Source: Streptomyces sp. TG1A-8 (GTDB taxonomy: Bacteria; Actinomycetota; Actinomycetes; Streptomycetales; Streptomycetaceae). From it: 64,000 nt of DNA. Both the position numbers and the translations under genes were made by a program. Below the pieces are notes generated by a model, which worked only from the letters and a program-made list of their open reading frames with translations, did not search any database and was not told where the DNA came from. The stretch is from NCBI RefSeq assembly GCF_030499535.1, contig NZ_JASTLB010000001.1:5022001-5086000 (forward strand), in the 5' to 3' direction. Below are positions 8,077 to 16,101 of this stretch, piece after piece; positions within the stretch are counted from its first letter, which is position 1, and the number at the start of each line of letters is the position of its first letter.

Positions 8077-9230
8077 GCGCACCGAGACTGCGCGCCGACA
8101 CACCGGAACGGGCCGGGCTCGACCCCGTGGAGCTCGCCCGCCTGGTCGACGAGGTGCACGCCCTCACCGCCGGAGCACGCCCCTGGGCGGCCGGCGCCGT
8201 CGCCGTGGCCGGACGCGGTCCCGTCGTCGCCGTCGCCGAGGCCGCGGGCTGGGCCGTGCGCTACGCCTCCTACGACCCCGCGGCCGACAGGGGGGTCGAG
8301 CTGCCGCCCGCCGCCAGGGTCCCGATGACCGTCGACACCCCCTTCGACCTGGCCTCCCTCACCAAACTGTTCACGTCCGCCGCCGCCGTGCAGCAGATCG
8401 AACGCGGCACGCTCGGCATCGACGCCCGCGTCGGCGCCTTCCTGCCCGAGTTCACCGGCGCCCGCGGAGTCACCGTGCGGCAGCTGCTCACCCACACCTC
8501 CGGACTCCGTCCCGAACTGCCCCTGTACGACTGCCCGGACGCCACGGCCCGCCACGCCCTGCTGCGTGCCGAGGCCCCCATCGGCGAGCCCGGCACCCAC
8601 CGGTACTCGGACCTGAACATGCTGCTGCTCCAGTTCCTGCTGGAGCGGATCACCGGCCGCCCCCTGGACGTCCTGATCGAGGACGGCATCACCCGCCCGC
8701 TCGGCATGTCGGCGACCGCCTTCGGCCCCTGCCCCGGCGCGGCGGCCACCGAGGACCAGCGGCGGCCGTGGGCCAAGGCGCACCGGGGCATGCTGCGCGG
8801 CGTGGTCCACGACGAGAACGCCTGGGCACTCGGCGGTGTCGCCGGCCACGCGGGCCTGTTCTCCACCGGCCGCGACCTGGCGGTCTTCTGCCGGGCCCTG
8901 CTCGCGGGCGGCGCCTACGGCCCCGCGCGCGTCCTCGGCCCCGACTTCGTGGAGCTGATGCTGACCCCGCCGGGCCTCGGCTTCGCCGTGGACCAGCCGT
9001 GGTTCATGGGCGGGCTGGCGGGCGGGGGAGCGGCGGGCCACACCGGGTTCACCGGAACATCGCTGGTGCTCGACCCCGCGACGGACACCTTCCTGGTGCT
9101 GCTGGCCAACGCCGTGCACCCGCGCCGACGCCCCCCGGACAGCAGGCCCAGGGCGGCGGCGGCGAGCCGGTTGGCCAGGGCGGTGCGGGCCGCGTGGCAG
9201 CCGGGCGCGTTCGGCCCGCCGGGCGGCTGA
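8073..9230 (+). CDS. Serine hydrolase of the beta-lactamase / class C PBP family
   Basis: This 385-aa cytoplasmic-looking protein (no signal peptide) has the class C penicillin-recognising fold. It shows SLTK with nucleophile Ser95 and Lys98, a YSD motif at residues 178-180 in place of YxN, and a GHTGFTGT motif for the third element. Family members include esterases, peptidases and acyl hydrolases, and the substrate here is unknown. The best start is an unusual CTG at 8073. Its bases overlap the TGA of the preceding exporter as CTGA, and AAGGAGA (8060-8066) sits at the right distance. A GTG at 8028 inside the exporter is the alternative. The arrangement implies translational coupling with the exporter. 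Confidence 0.82.
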   Translation: MSAPRLRADTPERAGLDPVELARLVDEVHALTAGARPWAAGAVAVAGRGPVVAVAEAAGWAVRYASYDPAADRGVELPPAARVPMTVDTPFDLASLTKLFTSAAAVQQIERGTLGIDARVGAFLPEFTGARGVTVRQLLTHTSGLRPELPLYDCPDATARHALLRAEAPIGEPGTHRYSDLNMLLLQFLLERITGRPLDVLIEDGITRPLGMSATAFGPCPGAAATEDQRRPWAKAHRGMLRGVVHDENAWALGGVAGHAGLFSTGRDLAVFCRALLAGGAYGPARVLGPDFVELMLTPPGLGFAVDQPWFMGGLAGGGAAGHTGFTGTSLVLDPATDTFLVLLANAVHPRRRPPDSRPRAAAASRLARAVRAAWQPGAFGPPGG

Positions 9231-9287
9231 CGGCGGGCCCCGGCGGGACCCCGGCGGGAGGGGCGGCGACGACCCGGTCGGTCCGGT

Positions 9288-9306
9288 CGGTCCGTGCGGC
9301 GGACCG
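9288..9306 (+). terminator. Hairpin downstream of the serine hydrolase
   Basis: CGGTCCG (9288-9294) and CGGACCG (9300-9306) form a 7-bp stem with a 5-base loop, 58 bases after the hydrolase stop. Tandem copies of GGTCGGTCC lead into it. There is no clear T-run, as is common for terminators in this kind of genome. Confidence 0.4.
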
Positions 9307-9406
9307 GCGGCGGGGCTCCGAGGGGCCGGGGCGGGATACGGGAGGACGGGAGGCGGGCGGTCCGGGCCGGGCCGGCGGCGTCACCGGGCGGCCATAGAAT
9401 CGCCGG

Positions 9407-10417
9407 GTGAACGACCCCGTACGCCCGGCCGAGCGACTCCGCGCCACCCTTGACGACGTGCTCGCGGGGCTGCCTCCCACGCAGGCCGCCTCGGCCGTGG
9501 ACCGGCTGATCGCCGCCTACCGCGGAGCCACCCCCACCGACGCGCCGATCCTGCGCGACCACGCCGACGTGGCCGCCTACGCCGCCTACCGGATGCCGGC
9601 CACCTTCGAGGCGGTGCGCTCGGCCCTGGAGGCGTTCGCGGACACCGTCCCCGGGTGGGCGCCCGGCAGCCACGTGGACGTCGGCGGCGGCACCGGCGCG
9701 GCGACCTGGGCGGTGGCCGCCACCTGGGAGGGACGGCGGCCGGTGACCGTGCTGGACTGGGCCGAGCCCGCGCTCGCCCTCGGCCGGCGGATCGCCGCCG
9801 ACCACCCCGCGCTGGGCGGTGCCCGCTGGCAGCGCGCCCGCATCGGGACCGCGCTCACCCTGGACGACACCGACCTCGTCACCGTGTCGTACGTCCTCAA
9901 CGAACTCGACGAGGCCGACCGCGCCGCCCTCGTCGACGCCGCCGCGGGCGCCGCGCGGACCGTGGTGATCGTGGAGGCCGGCACCCCCGCCGGCCACGGT
10001 CGCGTCATCGAGGCCCGCGACCGCCTGGTCCGCGCCGGGTTCCGCGTCGCCGCGCCCTGCCCGCACAGCGCCGCCTGCCCCCTCGTGCCCGGCACGGACT
10101 GGTGCCACTTCTCCGCCCGGGTCAGCCGCTCCTCCCTGCACCGCCAGGTCAAGGGCGGCTCCCTCGCCTACGAGGACGAGAAGTTCAGCTACGTCGCCGC
10201 CACCCGGCTGCCCGCCGCCCCGGCCCCGGCGCGGGTGGTGCGGCGCCCGCAGATCCGCAAGGGCCAGGTGCTGCTGGACCTGTGCGGGGCCGACGGGCGA
10301 CTGCGCCGCACCACGGTCACCAAGCGCCACGGCGTCCGGTACAAGGCGGCCAGGGACGCCGACTGGGGCGACGCGTGGCCACCGGACCCCGCGGACCCCG
10401 GCACCCCGCTGCCGTGA
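9407..10417 (+). CDS. Rsm22/METTL17-like SAM-dependent methyltransferase
   Basis: This 336-aa protein belongs to the Rsm22 family linked to small ribosomal subunit assembly. It has a SAM-binding glycine loop HVDVGGGTGAATWA, an acidic VTVLDWAE strand end, and a SYVLNELD motif. A cysteine set follows: Cys218, Cys224 and Cys233 (in CPHSAACPL and DWCHFSARV) plus Cys293 in LLDLCG. In the mitochondrial homologue METTL17 a similarly spaced set holds an iron-sulfur cluster, so metal binding here is a reasonable inference. The GTG start is preceded by TAGAAT (9395-9400) with exactly six bases between, indicating a leaderless mRNA. Methyl transfer has not been shown for this family, and a structural or checkpoint role on the ribosome is possible. 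Confidence 0.82.
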   Translation: MNDPVRPAERLRATLDDVLAGLPPTQAASAVDRLIAAYRGATPTDAPILRDHADVAAYAAYRMPATFEAVRSALEAFADTVPGWAPGSHVDVGGGTGAATWAVAATWEGRRPVTVLDWAEPALALGRRIAADHPALGGARWQRARIGTALTLDDTDLVTVSYVLNELDEADRAALVDAAAGAARTVVIVEAGTPAGHGRVIEARDRLVRAGFRVAAPCPHSAACPLVPGTDWCHFSARVSRSSLHRQVKGGSLAYEDEKFSYVAATRLPAAPAPARVVRRPQIRKGQVLLDLCGADGRLRRTTVTKRHGVRYKAARDADWGDAWPPDPADPGTPLP

Positions 10418-10702
10418 CGGAACCGACCCGCCGGCGCGCGGGGAGGGGCGGCGGCGGGACCCCGGCGGCCCGCCGGCGGACCCGTGGCGTGCCCCGCCCC
10501 GCCGCCCGCCGACGGGCCCGTCACGACGGCTGCCCCCCCCCGGGGCGCCCCGGGGCGCCGCAGGGGAGTGCCCCGGTGCGCCCCCGGCGTGCTGTGAGTC
10601 GTCCCTCCGTGCCCCCGCCGGATCCCGGCCGCGGTCTCCCCGGGCGCGGGAAGGTGGGACGATGGGGCATGCTGTCCGCACCACGGCGAGGCGAGGGGAT
10701 AG
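10418..10702. other. Intergenic region with GC-rich inverted repeats
   Basis: About 285 bases between two plus-strand genes with no supported reading frame. It is rich in short palindromes such as GGGGCGCC and CCCCGG blocks (about 10535-10560) that could end the upstream mRNA. The last 60 bases should hold the promoter of the next gene, but I cannot single out a -10 box. Confidence 0.4.
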
Positions 10703-11440
10703 ATGAGCGCGACGTTCGGCGGCCGCACCGGCCGGCAGGGCAAACTCTCCCAATGGCTGCGCGGACGCCGCCCGAAGGAGGCCGCCGGCGACGGTGGCCG
10801 TGAGGCCCTGCTGCTCGCCGCCGCCGCGGCGGGACTGCCCCTCGCGCCCGCCGCGCACCCCGCCCACGGCTACCGCTGTTCCTGCGACCGCGTGGGCTGT
10901 CCCACCCCGGCCCGGCACCCGGTGTCGTTCGCCTGGCAGACCCAGTCCACGACCGACCGCGCGCAGATCGAGCACTGGGCCCGGCACCAGCCGCAGGCCA
11001 ATTTCATCACCGCCACCGGCATGGTGCACGACGTCCTGGACGTGCCCCTGGAGGCCGGCCGGCAGGCGCTGGAGCGGCTGCTGAAGGCCGGTGTGGAGGT
11101 CGGCCCGGTCGCCGGGAGCGACGACGGCCGCATGCTGTTCTTCACCCTCACCCGCGGCACCCCCGAGGACGAGGACGAGTGGTGGCCCTGCGAGCTGGAC
11201 TGCCACCCGGAGACCATGGACGAGCACCCGGGCCTGCGCTGGCACTGCCGGGGCTCCTACGTCCTCGTACCGCCCGCCCTGCTGCCCGGTGACGACGACC
11301 GGCGGGTGCGCTGGCTGCGCGGCCCCGAGCATCCGCTGCCCGACCCGCTGAGCCTGCTCGAAGCGCTCACGGACGCCTGCGCCCGCCACGCCGGCACGGA
11401 ACCGGGCCACGCGGGCGCGGCCTGGCCGCCGCAGCGCTGA
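10703..11440 (+). CDS. Bifunctional DNA primase/polymerase (Prim-Pol) domain protein
   Basis: This 245-aa protein matches the prim-pol N-terminal domain found in plasmid and phage replication proteins and in many stand-alone actinobacterial proteins. After a basic start (GKLSQWLRGRRP) comes the family signature YRCSCDRVGCPTPARHP, then STTDRAQIEHWARHQPQAN and a VLDVPLEAG segment that takes the place of the metal-binding acidic motif. Only one clear acidic residue is seen there, so activity is uncertain. No helicase, primase-helicase fusion or replication gene is next to it, so it is an orphan chromosomal copy. ATG at 10703 follows GAGGGG. Monocistronic by spacing. Confidence 0.78.
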   Translation: MSATFGGRTGRQGKLSQWLRGRRPKEAAGDGGREALLLAAAAAGLPLAPAAHPAHGYRCSCDRVGCPTPARHPVSFAWQTQSTTDRAQIEHWARHQPQANFITATGMVHDVLDVPLEAGRQALERLLKAGVEVGPVAGSDDGRMLFFTLTRGTPEDEDEWWPCELDCHPETMDEHPGLRWHCRGSYVLVPPALLPGDDDRRVRWLRGPEHPLPDPLSLLEALTDACARHAGTEPGHAGAAWPPQR

Positions 11441-11489
11441 GGCGCAGGTCCGCCCCGGTCCGGTCCCCCCGGTCCGCCCCGGCGCCGTC

Positions 11490-12482
11490 CTACCCGCCCT
11501 GCGCCCGCGTCAGCCCCTGCACCCGCCCCAGCACCGACACCGCACCGCTGCCCGCCGGGTCCAGGGCGACCTCGTTGGAGACGGACTCCAGCGTCAGCGA
11601 CTGCTTGATGCGGCCCTTGGTCAGGGCCTGCACGTCCCTGTTCGGGACCGGCACGGAGGTGCCCGCGGCGGCCGTCTGCTTCTCGTAGTGGTGCGAGGCG
11701 AAGAACACCAGCGCCCCGCCGTCCGCCGTGCGCAGCGCGAGCGGCGCGTAGTCACCGCGGGTGAGCGGCTCGTCGACGTACTGCCGGACCAGGCCCGGCT
11801 TCTCGGCCTGCTTCCGCCGGGTCGCGCGCCAGCCGCTGGTCTGCGGACCGTCCGCGAAGGTCTTCCCGCCGTCCTCCAGGTACGCCGCGTAGCGCGCGCT
11901 CAGGTCGGCGGGCGGCACCGCGAGCCCCGCGGAACCGGCGGGCACGGCCTCGGCCCAGCCGTCCGCGTCCGTCCGGAACTCCGGTACGTCACCGGGTGCG
12001 ACCAGGGTCAGGAACGCCACCTGCCAGGGCTCGCCGAGGCCGTCGCGCTCGAACACGAGCAGCCAGCGGACGTCGCCGCCCTTGTTGCCGCGGGCGTCCG
12101 CGACGAACCAGCGGGGCCAGCCGGCCTTCTTCGGGATGGTGTACTTCGCGTCCGTCAGCTCCAGCGGCGTGTGGTGCGGGTTGCCGGCCGGGCTGTTGAG
12201 GTGCCCCGCCCTCAGCCGGGCGCCGTCGATGTCGGCGAGGGCGCCGGCGACGCGGTCCTCGTCCAGGGAGCGGTCGTAGGCCTTGTCGGCCCCGTTGTAC
12301 GCCGCGGTGAACGCGCTGAGCGCCCTGGCGGCCTCGGCGCGCGTGGCCGCGGGGAGCACCTCGCGTTCCCCGTGCACCACCACGCATCCGCTCGCCGTCA
12401 GCGACAAAGCGGTCAGCGAGGCCGCTATGAGTGCGTTCCGGTCACGCCTGCGGAGCCCGCGACGCCTGCGATCCCTGCTCAT
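11490..12482 (-). CDS. Putative lipoprotein of unknown function
   Basis: This 330-aa exported protein has a basic N-region, a hydrophobic stretch and a lipobox LTASGC that predicts cleavage and lipidation at the cysteine. The body contains no catalytic motif that I recognise. It is a soluble alpha/beta protein with segments such as WRWFVADARG-like and VLVFERDGLGEPWQVAFLTL, which resemble solvent-exposed sensor or NTF2-like folds. Similar lipoproteins occur next to iron genes in related genomes, but here the efeU end lies 74 bases upstream on the same strand, so cotranscription is possible but unproven. Start ATG 12482 has GAAGG six bases upstream. Confidence 0.75.
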   Translation of the reverse strand: MSRDRRRRGLRRRDRNALIAASLTALSLTASGCVVVHGEREVLPAATRAEAARALSAFTAAYNGADKAYDRSLDEDRVAGALADIDGARLRAGHLNSPAGNPHHTPLELTDAKYTIPKKAGWPRWFVADARGNKGGDVRWLLVFERDGLGEPWQVAFLTLVAPGDVPEFRTDADGWAEAVPAGSAGLAVPPADLSARYAAYLEDGGKTFADGPQTSGWRATRRKQAEKPGLVRQYVDEPLTRGDYAPLALRTADGGALVFFASHHYEKQTAAAGTSVPVPNRDVQALTKGRIKQSLTLESVSNEVALDPAGSGAVSVLGRVQGLTRAQGG

Positions 12483-12555
12483 GAGGTGCCTTCACCCTCC
12501 CCTTTCCGGAGGCGAACCCTACCGGGGCGGGGAGGGGCGCGGACGGCCGGTTCCG

Positions 12556-13416
12556 CTACTCGGACTCGGCCCCGGCCGGCGCCGGCCGGGCCGGACGCCC
12601 GCGCAGACGGGCCCGGAACTCCGGGGTGAGGAGGAAGACGCCGAGCGTCGGCACCAGGTAGACGGCCCACACCGTGAGCTGGAGGACCGTGGGGTCCGGC
12701 TGGAAGTTGAAGACGCCCTTGAGGAGGGCGCCGTACCAGCTGTCCGGCGAGATGGTGCCGCTGATGTCGAAGGCCAGGTTCCCGATGCCCGGGATCCAGC
12801 CGGCCTCCTGCAGGTCGTGGAAGCCGTACCCCAGCACGCCCGCCGCGACCACGACCAGCATGCCGCCGGTCCAGGTGAAGAACCTGGCGAGGTTGATCCT
12901 CACCGCGCCCCGGTAGAACAGCCAGCCGAGGAGCACCGCCGTCGCCAGGCCCAGCGCGACGCCGATCAGCGGACGCGGGGTGCCGTCGGAGGCCGCGTGC
13001 ACCGACGCCCACACGAACAGGGCGGTCTCCAGGCCCTCCCGGCCCACGGCCAGGAACGCGGTGGCGACCAGCGCGCCCGTGCCCATCGCGAGCGCCGCGT
13101 CCAGCTTGCCGTGCAGCTCCGACCTCAGGTGCCGGGCGGTGCGCCGCATCCAGAACACCATCCAGGTCACCAGGCCGACCGCGATGATCGACAGCGAGCC
13201 GCCGAGCGCCTCCTGCGCCTGGAACGTCAGCTCCTGCGAACCGAATTCGAGGGCGCAGCCGAAGCCCATGGCGATGGCGACCGCGATGCCGATGCCGATC
13301 CAGATCGGCCTCAGGGCGTCCCTGCGGCCGGTCTTGACCAGGTAGGCGATCAGGATGCAGACGACGAGCGACGCCTCCAGGCCCTCGCGCAGGCCGATCA
13401 GGTAGTTGGAGAACAC
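12556..13416 (-). CDS. efeU: Iron permease EfeU (FTR1 family)
   Basis: This 286-aa membrane protein has about seven helices. Two FTR1 signature motifs, REGLEASL near the N-terminus and REGLETAL in the middle, supply the glutamates that pass iron through the membrane. It works with EfeO and EfeB for uptake of ferrous or ferric iron. GTG start at 13416. It begins three bases after the efeB stop, so it is the last gene of the efeO-efeB-efeU operon. The length and motif set are those of a complete permease, unlike the frameshifted efeU known from E. coli K-12. Confidence 0.93.
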   Translation of the reverse strand: MFSNYLIGLREGLEASLVVCILIAYLVKTGRRDALRPIWIGIGIAVAIAMGFGCALEFGSQELTFQAQEALGGSLSIIAVGLVTWMVFWMRRTARHLRSELHGKLDAALAMGTGALVATAFLAVGREGLETALFVWASVHAASDGTPRPLIGVALGLATAVLLGWLFYRGAVRINLARFFTWTGGMLVVVAAGVLGYGFHDLQEAGWIPGIGNLAFDISGTISPDSWYGALLKGVFNFQPDPTVLQLTVWAVYLVPTLGVFLLTPEFRARLRGRPARPAPAGAESE

Positions 13417-13419
13417 GGG

Positions 13420-14679
13420 CTACGCCTCCTTCGAGAACAGCGTGCGGCCCCACCAGTCGCCGGAGTCCCGGACGCCGGGCGGCACCGCGAAGACCGCCGA
13501 TCCCACGTGCTGGATGTACTCGTTGAGCGCGTCGTGCGCCGACAGCTTGCGCTGCAGCGGGATGAACCCCTTGCGCACGTCCCGCTGGTAGGCCAGGAAG
13601 AACAGGCCCGCGTCGAGCCGGCCGAGGCCGTCGGTGCCGTCGGTGAAGGAGTAGCCCCGGCGCAGGATGGTGATCCCGCCGTTGGCGTCGGGGTGCGCCA
13701 GCCGCACGTGCGCGTCCGGCTTCATCGCCTTCAGGAACGGCGCGTCGTGCTCCTTGGCCTTGCCGACCGGCGCCCCCTCGCGCTTGTCCCGGCCGAAGAC
13801 GTCCTCCTGCTCCTGCAGCGAGGTCCGGTCCCACGTCTCGATGTTCATCCGGATCCGCCGGGCGACCAGGTACGACCCGCCGGCCATCCAGTCGGGCCCG
13901 TCCCCGTCGCCGACCCAGACGAACTTCTCCAGCCGGTCCGTCTCGGTGCCCGCGATGTTGCGGGTGCCGTCCTTGAACCCGAAGAGGTTGCGGGGGGTCT
14001 GCGCGCCCGGGGTGGTCGAGGAGGTCTTGCCGAAGCCCAGCTGGGACCAGCGCACGGCGACCGTGCCGAAGCCGATGCGGGCCAGGTTGCGGATGGCGTG
14101 CACGGCGACCTGCGGGTCGTCCGCGCAGGCCTGGATGCACAGGTCGCCGCCGGTGCGGGACTTCTCCAGGTTGTCCCCGGGGAAGGCGGGCAGGTCCACC
14201 AGGGCCTCGGGCCGCCGGTCCGCCAGGCCGAACCGGTCGAAGAGCGACGGCCCGAACCCGATGGTGAGCGTCAGCCGGGACGGCTTGAGCCCGAGCGCCT
14301 CGCCGGTGTCGTCCGGCGGGGCTTCGGCGAGCCCGCCGTAGGCGCCCTCACCGACCGGCTCGCCGGCGGTCATCCGCCGGGCCGCGGCCGTCCAGTCCTT
14401 CAGCATCCGCACGAACTGGGCGCGGTCCGCGGTCTTCACGTCGAACGCCGCGAAGTGCAGCCTGTCCTGCACAGGGGTGGCGATGCCGGCCTGGTGGACG
14501 CCGTGGAAGCGCACCGCGCCGCCCGCGTCGGCGGCGGCCGGGTCCACGTCGTCACCCGTCCTGGTCATCGCTACCGCACCGCCGGCCGCGGCGGCGCCGA
14601 ACGCGAGTCCGGCCCCGCCCCAGCCGATCAGCGCCCGGCGCGACGGAGTGCTCTGCCGGCTTCCCTGGGTCTCGGCCAT
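13420..14679 (-). CDS. efeB: EfeB, Tat-exported DyP-type heme peroxidase
   Basis: This 419-aa dye-decolourising peroxidase is exported in folded form. Its N-terminus has a twin-arginine signal (SRRALIGWGGAGLAFG). The DyP hallmark GxxDG appears as GFKDGTRN, with the distal aspartate. Further DyP features are the IQACADDPQVA segment, a conserved C-terminal AYQRDVRKGFIPLQ stretch and candidate heme-ligand histidines in the second half. EfeB is thought to oxidise ferrous iron or otherwise help release iron from heme for the EfeUO uptake system. Second gene of efeO-efeB-efeU. The 76-base gap to efeO contains a minisatellite (14718-14744). Confidence 0.93.
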   Translation of the reverse strand: MAETQGSRQSTPSRRALIGWGGAGLAFGAAAAGGAVAMTRTGDDVDPAAADAGGAVRFHGVHQAGIATPVQDRLHFAAFDVKTADRAQFVRMLKDWTAAARRMTAGEPVGEGAYGGLAEAPPDDTGEALGLKPSRLTLTIGFGPSLFDRFGLADRRPEALVDLPAFPGDNLEKSRTGGDLCIQACADDPQVAVHAIRNLARIGFGTVAVRWSQLGFGKTSSTTPGAQTPRNLFGFKDGTRNIAGTETDRLEKFVWVGDGDGPDWMAGGSYLVARRIRMNIETWDRTSLQEQEDVFGRDKREGAPVGKAKEHDAPFLKAMKPDAHVRLAHPDANGGITILRRGYSFTDGTDGLGRLDAGLFFLAYQRDVRKGFIPLQRKLSAHDALNEYIQHVGSAVFAVPPGVRDSGDWWGRTLFSKEA

Positions 14680-14692
14680 CGCCTGTGTCCCC

Positions 14693-14744
14693 GTCCTCGT
14701 CGTCCTCGTCGTCCCGTTGTCCCTGCTGTCCCTGCTGTCCCTGC
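14693..14744. repeat. Minisatellite in the efeO-efeB spacer
   Basis: Two perfect copies of GTCCTCGTC (14693-14710) are followed by three perfect copies of TGTCCCTGC (14718-14744). The array fills most of the 76 bases between the efeO stop and the efeB start, including the area upstream of the efeB ribosome site. It is prone to copy-number change by strand slippage. Confidence 0.8.
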
Positions 14745-14755
14745 TGTTCTCGTTC

Positions 14756-15892
14756 CTACTTCACGACCGCGGCGGCCAGCTTGGACAGCGGCTCGGCGAG
14801 CGCGTTCACCGCGTCCGACAGCTCCTTGCGCTGCTCCTCGGTGACCTTGTCGTAGGAGACGAAGTCGTAGGAGTCCTTGGCGGAGCGGTACTTGTCCAGC
14901 AGCGTGTTCAGCGCCGCGAACTGCTTGTCCAGCTCCCCGGCCAGCGCCGGGTCGTTCTTGGCGGCGACCGGCTTCAGCAGCTCGTAGGCCTTCTGCGCGC
15001 CCTCGACGTTGCCCTTGAAGTCGACCAGGTCGGTGTGCGAGTAGGCCTCCTCCTCGCCGGTGACCTTGCCGGTGGCGACCTCGTCCAGCAGTTCCTTGGC
15101 GCCGTTGGCCATGGAGGTCGGGGTGATCTCCGCCTTGCCGACCCGGCTCCGCCAGTCCTTCAGGTCCGTCAGCAGCCGGCCGGCGACGTCCTTCTCCGCG
15201 GGGCCGACCTTCCCGTCCTGCCAGAGCGCCTGCTCCAGGCGGTGCCAGCCGGTCCACTTCTGGCCGGCCTCCAGGTCGCCCTTGCGGATGTCGACCTTCG
15301 GGTCGATGTCGCCGAAGGACTCCGCGACCGGCTCGGTGCGCTCCCAGCCGAGGCGGGAGGGCGCGTAGGCCTTCTTGGCGGCGTCGACGTCGCCCGCCTG
15401 GACCGCCTTGACGAAGGTCTCGACGAGCGGCAGCGTCGCGTCGGCCTGGTCCTGCGCGTACTGCCGGTACGCGGCGACCGCCTTGTCCAGCCCGGGGTTC
15501 CGCTCGGCGGCGGCGCCGGAGCCGGTGACGGTCAGTTTCTGCCGGACGCCGTGGCCCTTCATGCCGGGGCGGCACGCGATCTCGTACGAGCCGGCCTTCA
15601 CCTCGGCGGTCAGCGTGTACTTGGTGCCGGGGCCGATGTTCTCCTTCTCGGAGACGATCCGGTCGTCCGGGAAGACGATCTCGACCTCGGTCGCCTTCGA
15701 CCCCTTGTTCTCGATCCTCAGCGTGACCTGGCCGGCCGGGACCGACTTGGCGGAGGTCTCGCACGTCGAGTCGGCCGCCGTGACCCGGATGGCGTCGCCG
15801 TCCTCGGCGCCGCTCTTCGCGGTGCAGGCCGAGAGGGCGGTCAGGGCCGTCGCGGTGGCGGCGGCGGTGACGGTCAGTCGGACGGCTCGCAT
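14756..15892 (-). CDS. efeO: EfeO, iron-binding lipoprotein with cupredoxin and M75 domains
   Basis: This 378-aa exported protein has the lipobox LSAC near residue 23. A cupredoxin-like domain (about residues 40-125, ending near a CRPGMKGHG motif that offers Cys/Met/His ligands) precedes the M75 peptidase-like domain. The second domain carries the HxxE motif in GWHRLEQALW, a proposed metal site. EfeO captures iron outside the membrane and passes it to EfeU. The ATG at 15892 begins the operon. Two iron boxes immediately upstream (15915-15953) indicate repression by a DtxR/DmdR-type regulator when iron is plentiful. C-terminal helices and length are typical. Confidence 0.93.
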   Translation of the reverse strand: MRAVRLTVTAAATATALTALSACTAKSGAEDGDAIRVTAADSTCETSAKSVPAGQVTLRIENKGSKATEVEIVFPDDRIVSEKENIGPGTKYTLTAEVKAGSYEIACRPGMKGHGVRQKLTVTGSGAAAERNPGLDKAVAAYRQYAQDQADATLPLVETFVKAVQAGDVDAAKKAYAPSRLGWERTEPVAESFGDIDPKVDIRKGDLEAGQKWTGWHRLEQALWQDGKVGPAEKDVAGRLLTDLKDWRSRVGKAEITPTSMANGAKELLDEVATGKVTGEEEAYSHTDLVDFKGNVEGAQKAYELLKPVAAKNDPALAGELDKQFAALNTLLDKYRSAKDSYDFVSYDKVTEEQRKELSDAVNALAEPLSKLAAAVVK

Positions 15893-15914
15893 GCAGGCTC
15901 CCGGCGAAGGACGA

Positions 15915-15953
15915 TGTGGTGAGGCTCACCTAAGTTACCTGAGGCTTACCTCA
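15915..15953 (-). promoter_or_regulatory. Tandem iron boxes (DtxR/DmdR-type) in the efeO promoter
   Basis: On the minus strand TTAGGTGAGCCTCACCACA (15933 to 15915) matches the DtxR-family consensus of a TTAGGTTAGCC half-site followed by its inverted repeat, with few mismatches. A second, weaker copy, TGAGGTAAGCCTCAGGTAA, lies at 15953 to 15935, only two bases away. The pair sits 23-61 bases before the efeO start, where binding would block transcription. Iron-dependent repression of efeOBU is therefore expected. Confidence 0.85.
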
Positions 15954-16101
15954 GACATGCCCCTCTGGATCGTGATTCTGCTCTCACGGGGGTGATCACG
16001 GGCACGGTCCGGCGCCGCCGGCCCGGAGCCGACCCCGCGCGACGGTCGGGGCCGCCTCCGGGTGCGCGCGCCCGCCGGTGCCGCGGTGCTTCAATGCCCG
16101 C

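Noticed and set aside
11696..12629. Plus-strand open frames opposite the lipoprotein gene
   Set aside because: They lack motifs and the minus strand carries a signal peptide with lipobox, a ribosome site and even coding bias.
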